This document shows positions 55,940-64,000 of a stretch of 64,000 nt of DNA, in pieces. The stretch is from Telmatactis stephensoni (Eukaryota; Cnidaria; Anthozoa; Actiniaria; Isophelliidae), in assembly GCA_029948255.1 (NCBI GenBank), contig JALIZF010001748.1:248001-312000 (forward strand), in the 5' to 3' direction. The notes beneath the pieces are model-generated. The model was given only the letters and a program-made list of their open reading frames with translations, was not told the DNA's origin and did not search any database. The number at the start of each line of letters is the position of its first letter. The stretch's first letter is position 1. Both the position numbers and the translations under genes were made by a program.

Positions 55940-58900
55940 GATTTCCGACGAAGAAAAGGCTCAAAAACCAGCGAAATGGCCGAAGGAAAAAAATATTCTG
56001 TAGATGCTTGCAGATCGTAAAATACTGTTTATGTGAAAATGAAAACAACAGGCTGTCACGCGCTAGACGTCATGGAAATCATACGCCGCTTGCAGCAATA
56101 TGATTGGCTAAAAGACAATCGAGTATGTCATGAGGGACGTTGGATATCACATGCGACCAATCAGAATCGAGACGCATTCTACGTGTGAATCCACATGTGC
56201 AGTTCGGTGTTCCACATGGGCAGATAACCGAGTTAATATTAGTCCACAAAAGATCTGTCTTATTTTGTCATGCCTTTGAAAATTTACGCCAAAAATGCCA
56301 CCTTTCATAATATGGGATAAGTTTATTTCCATCTGATGGGCGATTTCTTTGCGACGAGATTTTTGTAGCCGAGCTAGTATCACATGTCTCAATGTCATGA
56401 GAGCTTGTTGAAAGCCAGCAAGCCCTTCCTAATAAGATAAGGATGACATCTCTGGGGGTCATGCAAAAGACAATGAGTTTTATTTCGCTGATCAGCAGTT
56501 TCGAGGTACAGGACGGGGCTTGTCTCAGACTTGCCTCCTTATTCGCCCACGTAGCAATCCTGCGTCACTGTTTAAATTGTCAATTTATTAACTCACACGA
56601 AATGCGAAAATTTCGACTTAGCAACGCCAAGCAGTATCACAGCTTTGGTCATTTGTACATAAAGATCTCGATGTGTTAGTGGTCCCATAGGCGCATTTAT
56701 CGTATGTCAACGCTGGATCACTTAAAATTTTTAAAACCGAGGGCACGCAACCATAGACTCGCCTTGCACGAATGCCATAAATATATTTTGCCAGATATTG
56801 TTGTTTATGACCAACTTTGGAGTTGGCAATGCAGACCAAAGCATCAATACAACTAGTACAATATATATCAATTTCAATTTGAAGTTTAAACATATTTGTG
56901 CAATACTTCCTGCCGTCTTCAAATAGAAATTGGGTCTTCAAAATTAAATATTACCATCTGCTGCTGGGGGAATATTACAAAACTGCCTGGGGCTTTCTGG
57001 CAAAAAAATATATTAAATATTCTGAAAAGACAAGGAAATATTCCGTGACATTTTTATGTAGCTGTTTATTGCCTTATATTCAAATTAGTTGATCGTTTAT
57101 CGATGCAGTTGGCTAAGCATTGACGTTGCTGGGGACGCTCTCCCCCAGACTGACATTCCAAATTTTGTTTTAAGTTGTACAGAAAGTCTTCATCTTGATA
57201 ACGAAATCAAATGGCAAAGTAATAAATTCCATTTCGTGTTGCAATGATAAAGTGCTGATGTACTAGAGTGCCTCTAATAAGCACTGTGATTGACATATGT
57301 CAATATCGCAAAAGTGGATCAGTTCGCGCACTATTGCATTCTCAAAAAGTCTTCACAAAATACCAAGCTCGGCTAGGGACGTAAACAAACCAATGTAAAC
57401 AATCTAACGACCGAGGGTTCGAGACATTTAAGGAAAATTTATGAACATAATACACAACAAGTGCAGAGACCCATGACCTTATCTAGACCTCCTGTTACGA
57501 TGGGTTGGCTCTCAGTCACAGGATTCTGACAGGAGTGCCACTTTCAATACGCGATGTCAGTTCACTCCTAAAAAATTCCGGGAAAATTCCCCAGCATATG
57601 GCTAGCTTCCTTCATTCCCCGGCTATTACTAAATATTTTTTCCAAGTCCTAATTTTCCGAGACTAACAAAGCAACTTCTTGATCCAATATGTTTTCAATA
57701 TGCACCCAGATTGGGTACTCGACGCGAGTCTCGCTACAGTCTGTGGCTAACTTAAGAGCTTAACCATTGAAGTTTAAATAGATATTAAAGTTACAGTGAT
57801 GCACGAGTGATGAGAACAGGCGCTGGCCTTATGCTCAATTATATGGAGGTTTTCTACGAAAAAAGAAAATTCCGTTTACCGCAAAAATCCCCGCTGGGAA
57901 AGTAAAAGCCGGGTTTAATCTCCTGTCAGGGGTTAGGGTTATACAAAATTCACAGATTCTAGAAATGATCACAAAATCGATCTCTAATTGTAACTGTTTT
58001 CGAACGTGATGACAGCACAAAACACGAGGAAAATCCTGTGTTGACAGACGTAAAAAATTTTTTTGAAAGAATCGACCAATTCCGGTCATGTCTACTTTTG
58101 AAACCAAAAATAGCGGAGCGAACGTGTATATATGGATCTTTTTAGATCCTCAATATATTCAGTAAAATTACCATTAGAATGAAGCTATCAGTTCTACAAC
58201 GAGGTTTATTTCGTGTGCGCTTTGACCAAGTTCAAGGCCATCAGTACTAGAATGAAAGCCAGATCTGAAACTGACGGCGATTGAAGTACCGTGACGTCAA
58301 CAGCATGACAACTCAAAGGCCCAGTACGTAAGAGAAACGGGATTCGTGACTACACGTGATTAAAAACCACGAAAATTTATAGCTGTACTTCAAATTTAAT
58401 CCGATTGTTAAGAACAATAAAAAATTGACCTGAAAGAAAAGAAAATGTAAAAGAAAACAAGTGAAGTGAAAAAGAGATGAAGGAAGAGGGCGAATCTATA
58501 GTGACTTCCAAACGAACAAACAAGCGAATGAAAGAGATACTGAAGAAATAACGGATAGAACGAAAAACGAAACAGAGAAATCCAGATGGCAAAGACGGAT
58601 TGCTAGATGATTGATGGGGCAGCGTAAAGGAAATTTAATTGCCGTATTTCATTATTTTTTAGATACTATGACTGATAAAGCTTTACTTTCGTTTATCGTT
58701 TTGTTTGCTGTATAATATTTACTTACTGACTATTTATACTAGTGATGAAATTGATAAAAAATATGGCACATTTCAAATTTACTTTAATATACTTGTACGA
58801 CGTAAGCCCAACAAAATGAAAATGCTCGTACCATGTGTATTTAGTTGAAATATTCGAGATTTTATGCCCCAATTTTGTTTTGAGTACTGTCAAAGGCATG

Positions 58901-59501
58901 TCTGTATAATATTGTAGTACTGATAGCCTTGTCTGGAAAAGATGGAAGATTTATATCATTGAAAACAAATGAAGATTGATTTTTTTTTGACATTTTCAAA
59001 TTTTGTAATATTTGTCTTGTCTTGTCTTGTCTTGCCATTTGTTATTCGACCTTATTCGTTTCTTTAAAAGTCATTTTTCATTTTTGCTGTCGCTGTTTTC
59101 ATGTTATTTAGATTTTGTTTATTTAATAATTCTTGGTCTCTGCGTTTTTTCATAATTTCATCTCATCATAATTGTATCTTCTGATTATCCCTCTTAATTT
59201 GTTATATCTCATTTCAGTGATTTTACTTTCTTTCAAAAATGATATTTCTGCAATTTCAAACGATTTCAAACAGGACTTTCGGCAATGCGTTGGGCTTCCT
59301 GTGGAAATTCAAAGTAGTTCGAGAGGTACTGGAACTAGGTAACAAATATTCGCGCGCTAAATTTCGAAGGGGTGAATCTTGATTATTCCGTCAAAAATCT
59401 TGCTTTTTTCACACAAATATGCACAATAATGTGCTAGATGATTGTTTACAGTTTCATTAGAGTTCTTGTTATTAAATGGACGTGAATACAAGCTTATCCG
59501 A
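55940..59501. other. Divergent intergenic region, MXD / MUS81
   Basis: 3.56 kb with no recognisable exon. On the MXD side, two opposed CCAAT boxes (56103-56107 as ATTGG and 56157-56161). On the MUS81 side, an E2F-like TTCGCGCGC at about 59349-59357, roughly 150 bp before the ATG. A single TTGGGCTTCCTGTGG word is at 59290-59304 and a (CTTGT)n run near 59013-59033. Elsewhere nothing is recognised. Confidence 0.5.
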
Positions 59502-62500
59502 ATGGCAAATCCTCCGAGAATTCGCAACTACCAAGATCTGGTAAGATGAGATGTTGTAAGCTGTGTATAAAGTTGCTCGTTTTACAACAACTTTGTGCAT
59601 TCATTATAGCAATATTGTTGGTTCTCGTAAATCTTAAACTGAGAATCAGGATCGTAAGAAAATAAATGATAAACGTGTATTCATTTAAGCGCTTCGATCG
59701 AATTGATTCTCCATGATATAGTGGTCCATGGTGACTTACGTGTGTTATGCTCTTATCAAAGTTAACTCCCAAGGGGGGGGGGGAGTGCGAGTAAGTTGCG
59801 AACATTTGAATTACAGCTACAGATTTTTGTGAAAATCGCGAGTCTAGATTTGCAGTCATTACAGAAACTGCTCTCTGTTGGGTCCATTATGTAACTTGAC
59901 TTTGTTAATCTTCAGAGATACAAGTTCATTAGAGGATTAATCAAAAATGAGCACCAACAGCGTCGTCATCAGTTCCTCAAGCAAGCTGCAGAATGGACAT
60001 CCAAAGCAATAGTCTCATTGTCCCTGGCATCGGAGCCAATAAGATCAGCTAAACAAGCAACACAACTTGAAGGAGTGGGTTGATTTCACGTGACTTATAA
60101 TTAGTTGGTTTAAAGGAGGGGCCTGAGTTGATCCTGAGTAATCTCAAACACACACACCCTTGTTTGACTTCTCTACAATCTGTGCAATCTTTATCAAGGT
60201 CAATCCAAATGCTGGCCATCAGTTCCCAATATTGATGATCCAACAATGTCAAGGCCAACAATGTTGGATGCTGTTGGCGCGGAGTGGGAACTCCATTGTA
60301 AAAGGATTGGGTATTCTCATCAGAAATTTAAAAAAATACCCCTTAAAGATACCGGAAGTTTTTTAAGAAGGGCGTGGCTGGACGATTTTTTAACCCCTAA
60401 GAGATACCAGCGATAACAAGCTAATGAACATTATCATGAACATAAAATTGAACGGTCGACACACTTTTGTTGGGCAAATTTCTTCCATTTGAGAACAAGA
60501 TAATAAGCAATGGGCTCATTTGATACCCTAAGAGAGACCAGGAAATGCTAAAACTCTAAACTTCAATTTTAACGCCCTAAAAGATACCTAATTGCTGATT
60601 TTTACCCCTAAAAGATACGACAAGCACACCCGATTGTTTTACAAGGGAGTCCCCCCCGGGGCTGTTGGTATTGTTTACACTGAGATTAGGTACTTATTGA
60701 CTGAGTTGAACTCAGTAATAACAGGTGTGTTTGTGATAATAATAACGGGTGTGTTTGTAATAATGTATCCTACATACAAATACACCATTGATCCATGTAT
60801 TAGATCATTATTTTGCAAAGTTGAAATACATCTTCACTGTCATTTGTTAGGTTGGAGCAACAATAAGAGCACGTCTTGATAAGATTGTAAAGGAAAACAC
60901 AGCCAGAAATGATCCTCCTCCACCTGGTATATATCATTTATTTCTGGAAGTAGACAAGTTGTATGACTTTTATCCTCAGCCAATCAGCAAATTATTACAT
61001 GCAACAAGGTCCCGCAGCATGCTCCCTCATGTGTACTGGTTTTGCACAATAACCTTATTAAAATGACCTTAATAAAATGTTTTTTTCGACCAACAAAGAC
61101 TGTGAACAATCTGTGAAACATAAATTTAAGAGTGCTAATATTAGTAGTATTCATATGCTTAATATTTACTTTGTGATCCCCAGGGAAGTACGTTAGCACA
61201 GGAGCTGGATTGCTTGTAGGCTTACTCAATGAAAGTGAAGCAATGGGGTGAGTTAATTTATATTGAAACAAAATAAAACTTGAAATAAACAGAGGGAAGG
61301 ATCCAGGCTTGGTGAGTCCTAATCTTCTTAATTCAAGATACAAACAACATAGGCCTGGTTGTTCGAAATAGCGATAACCCAGGGTTAAATCTACAGAAAA
61401 CCTTTGGCATTAACCCTGGGTTAGTGCTGGTTGAATAACTGGGCTATGAACTGCATACATATTGCTTGTAGGTCAACGGAGGGTGGCAGGCCACTGATCC
61501 TTGAGTCGGACTTGAAAGAAGCTTGTTTGCAAGTCTGTGAGGAGAAATTCAACACAGCAGAACCAACTGTGGATGGAGCACCAGGTGATAGATAGATTCC
61601 ACTTCTCATTCATTCTTCTTTTCATTCAATTCATTATTGATTCTTCGATGTATTTTTTGGTATCAACAGTTCTTTGTCCTGCATGGTGGAGGATAAACGT
61701 TTTGATTGCCAGAGGATATGTTAAGAAAAGAACTAGAGGTACAATGTCCATAGCACAATATAGTAATTATTGCTTTCCTTTCCTACTTCCAATCTTTGCT
61801 TCACCAAATTTTTTCAAGACCATCCTGGTGATACATAGCTTTTTTCCCTAAACTTTATTTTTCCCTTCCTTCTTCTTCTTTCCCACCCACTTGCCACTAC
61901 TCTTCTCATGACTCTGAGAAAGTACTCATACATGTACGGCTGTATTTTCATTCTCATGAATTATTTATCCATTCTTTTATACATTCATACATTCCTACTT
62001 AGTACCATTTGTATTTTACAGCTAGAAGAGCTGTTTTTGAGCTTCTCCCAGAAGGTGAAGAAATTGCAAGAAGATTAAGAGGTGAATATATTTGATATTT
62101 TGCCTTCCATAAAGCTTTTTCTTTGTCTATATTCATTTTTATTCTCTCTCAGGTAATAATCTTCCACCCATACGAATCAGAAACCCTAATCCACCACAAC
62201 CACCAGCCAATTCTGCAGTACAGGGTAAGAAGAAAACTACTTCAACAAGTAAGAAGAAAGCAGTTGAGTCCAGCACTAGTACATCAGTGAGCAGTTCAAC
62301 AAAAAGCTTTGAAGGTCCATTGTACTGTCATGATAATGGTGAAGATGGGTAAGTTATAATATGGAATAAAAGTATTGAAAAATATATGCCTTGATCTGTA
62401 CCAAAACCCACAGCTGTTTTAGTGTCCTCATCATCATCATTGTCATCATCATCATCATCATCATCATCATCAAGATTTCAGCAGGTGAAATGGCATCCTG

Positions 62501-63618
62501 AATGGGGCATCACTGCATTGCCACACTACCATGCAATGATCAAATCATCTCATCTACATTGTATATTCTTGTTTTATAATGTGTTTGATAAATCTGTCTA
62601 ATAGAAAAGGTGTTAGCTGCAAGCATAATTATGAGTAACATTTGAATTTAAAAACATTTATTTTTTAAGTCTTCTATCTCTATAATTTTTTTGCATAGTG
62701 TTGTACTACTGGTTGATGATCATGAACTTGGAGGGGACAGGATGCGATTAGGAGAGGTAATGACAGTGTGCTCAATAATGTTTTTAGATTCAGATGATGT
62801 CAAAATGTGGTGAGAACAAAAAGTATGCCACAAGATGAAGCCAAGTGGTGTGAATGTTGTTTTCACCACATTTTGACGTCTGTGTATCTATTAGAATACA
62901 GACCCACAGAAAAATGGAATCTATTTGTTGTATATAATATTCATTGAAACATTTCAACCAATCAGAGCATGCGTAAGATTCAATGACGCCATCTGTGCAT
63001 GTGTACTGTAATCACACATGGTTCTCGACCAATCAGAGCACACCTAATATACCAAATATTATATAAATAGCCATAGATATAGTATGCTGTGCTGAAAGGT
63101 TTACAAAATTCACTTCAATTCAGTGCTATTAAACAATCTTTATATACTTTCAATTCACACTCCTAAAGCTTTTACAGTACAGTTGAAGCTCACATAGATG
63201 GACACACTCACGACCTGGGGTCACTTTTGTAAAGTTGCTTTACAAGAGATTGGATAACAAAGGCATTGTAGCACAGTGAAACTGATGCAACTGATCTCTT
63301 CTCTGTCAACTCACAAGATGACACAGAAATGCAAGGTTTAGAAGCGAAATCATCACCAAGACACAGTTAGGGGTTGAAATATTTAATATACTCATTAATT
63401 TCTTTAATTTGCTACTAGCTAAGTAGAAGGCTCAAAGATTGGGATGTAAAACATAAAACTGCACACCTCCCCTGTGGGGATTACTTGTGGCTGTGGAGAT
63501 ACAAGGGCAAGGAGATTACACTTCCTATTGTAGTAGAAAGAAAACGTGCTGATGATTTAGCAGAAAGCATTAAAGATGGTCGATACCTTTCCCAGAAGGA
63601 CAGAATGATTCAATGGAA
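59502..63618 (+). CDS. MUS81: MUS81-family structure-specific endonuclease, 3' truncated by window
   Basis: Nine exons seen: 59502-59540, 59916-60074, 60851-60926, 61184-61247, 61472-61584, 62022-62081, 62153-62348, 62699-62756, 63419-63618, all phase-consistent (321 codons plus 2 nt); the rest lies beyond 64000. N-terminus MANPPRIRNYQDL joins RYKFIRGLIKNEHQQRRHQF and a helix-hairpin-helix-like QLEGVGATIRARL. A winged-helix-like part ends in FELLPEGEEIARRL; then a Lys/Ser linker; then the XPF-type nuclease core: VVLLVDDHE, HLPCGDYLW and VVERKRADDLAESIKDGRY, giving the GD...ERKxxxD catalytic signature. MUS81 with EME1 cuts branched DNA at stalled forks and recombination intermediates (known). 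The segment after DGRY (LSQKDRMIQWK) departs from the usual family text, so a diverged paralogue is possible. The exon 2 donor (GGA then GTGGGT) was chosen by phase and homology. Confidence 0.78.
60278..60660. mobile_element. hAT-like element made of CCCTAAAAGATACC words
   Basis: An 8-bp perfect target duplication GCTGTTGG (60270-60277 and 60661-60668) brackets diverged inverted ends (AACTCCATTGTAAAAGGATT left; ACTCCCTTGTAAAACAATC as the right reverse complement). The interior repeats TAACCCCTAAGAGATACCAG-like words. A G/C run marks the right end. MUS81 intron 2; no coding capacity. Confidence 0.75.
61349..61446. mobile_element. Foldback MITE, AGGCCTGGTTGTTCGAA ends
   Basis: AGGCCTGGTTGTTCGAA and the inverse of CTGGTTGAATAACTGGGCTA pair, with AACCCAGGGTTAA and TTAACCCTGGGTT at the core. 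It ends 26 bp before MUS81 exon 5. Resembles 39252-39370 in layout. Confidence 0.65.
62430..62472. repeat. (CAT)n microsatellite
   Basis: About 13 CAT units with one interruption, in the MUS81 intron after exon 7. Confidence 0.85.
62788..62930. mobile_element. TAGATTCCA MITE, second copy
   Basis: GATGATGTCAAAATGTGGTG and CACCACATTTTGACGTC pair, and ACAGACCCACAGAAAAATGG then GAATCTA follow, as at 30149-30291. The left terminus is shortened. Confidence 0.6.
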
Positions 63619-63802
63619 GTATGTAATGTGTGAGCAACGTGTTTGATATCCTTGACTCAAACTCATTTATATGGTTGCTACCTTGAAAAAAAAGCCATTT
63701 AGCATCGTGTATTGTCTTTTATCTGAAAGTAATCTTCTAGGGACATATGGCACACCCCTTTCTCTCCTCTCCTCTTCTCCCATCCCATCAATCAATGCTC
63801 CA

Positions 63803-64000
63803 TCAAGGCCTAGACACAGACTTTTCTGCAACATTGGGTGCAACACAGTTGCACCATGTGTCCATCCCTGCAACAGCTGTGCCCATCAGTGGCAGGTTTA
63901 GTATCTAGTTCTACTTCTGTAACATTTTCCACAACTTCGCGTGCAACACGGTAGACAAAAGGTGCAGCTGTATTGTGAGCAATGTTGCAGAAAAAGTTTA
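63803..64000. mobile_element. AGGCC-end foldback, cut by window edge
   Basis: AAGGCCTAGACACAGAC opens an interior of GCAACA/GTTGCA words very like 30635-30904, including TGCAACACGGTAGAC and CAACATTGGGTGCAACAC. The right end is beyond the window. Confidence 0.55.

Overview
The window is animal nuclear DNA: AT-rich, with short GT-AG exons, 0.1-3.7 kb introns and a very high load of short inverted-repeat elements, tandem repeats and microsatellites. The repeat style (foldback MITEs, tRNA-type SINEs, a LINE 3' fragment) together with single-copy metazoan genes suggests a cnidarian, most likely an anthozoan such as a coral. That placement is inference. Gene names rest on recognised protein families and exon-by-exon frame bookkeeping, not on a database search.

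Six protein-coding genes lie in strictly alternating orientation, forming three head-to-head pairs. (1) CCDC186 (minus, 19 coding exons, 2322-15266) faces an unrecognised 9-finger C2H2 zinc-finger gene (plus, 8 exons, 15699-25953) across about 430 bp. (2) TAF5L (minus, 6 exons, 28769-37568), a SAGA-type WD40 subunit, faces a single-domain hexokinase (plus, 6 coding exons plus a likely 5' non-coding exon, 39477-46309). (3) An MXD/MAD-family bHLH-zipper repressor (minus, 4 exons, 51720-55939) faces a MUS81-family nuclease gene (plus, from 59502, running off the right edge). The genes are unrelated housekeeping or regulatory functions: dense-core vesicle trafficking, transcription, glycolysis, MYC/MAX-network repression and DNA repair.

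For TAF5L, hexokinase, MXD and MUS81 every exon boundary keeps phase and the summed coding length is divisible by three. CCDC186 and the zinc-finger gene each become divisible by three only if single-base length changes in short homopolymers are allowed: four clustered within 11210-12031, one at 19539-19543 and one at 25749-25753. Consensus error is the simplest explanation.

Between and inside the genes is a dense non-autonomous transposon landscape. The least ordinary part is a group of TIR-bounded elements whose interiors are degenerate arrays of one short word, a different word in each element (925-1155, 2473-2874, 60278-60660, and probably 22035-22706); two of them have perfect 8-bp target-site duplications. 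A second group is a set of foldbacks sharing AGGCC(C/T)GG-like ends and 3-bp TAA/TTA target duplications but with unrelated interiors. Three minisatellites appear to be nested in remnants of one transposon type, and a tandem duplication near 48.5 kb preserves an empty and a filled insertion site side by side. No complete autonomous transposon, RNA gene or CRISPR-like locus was found.
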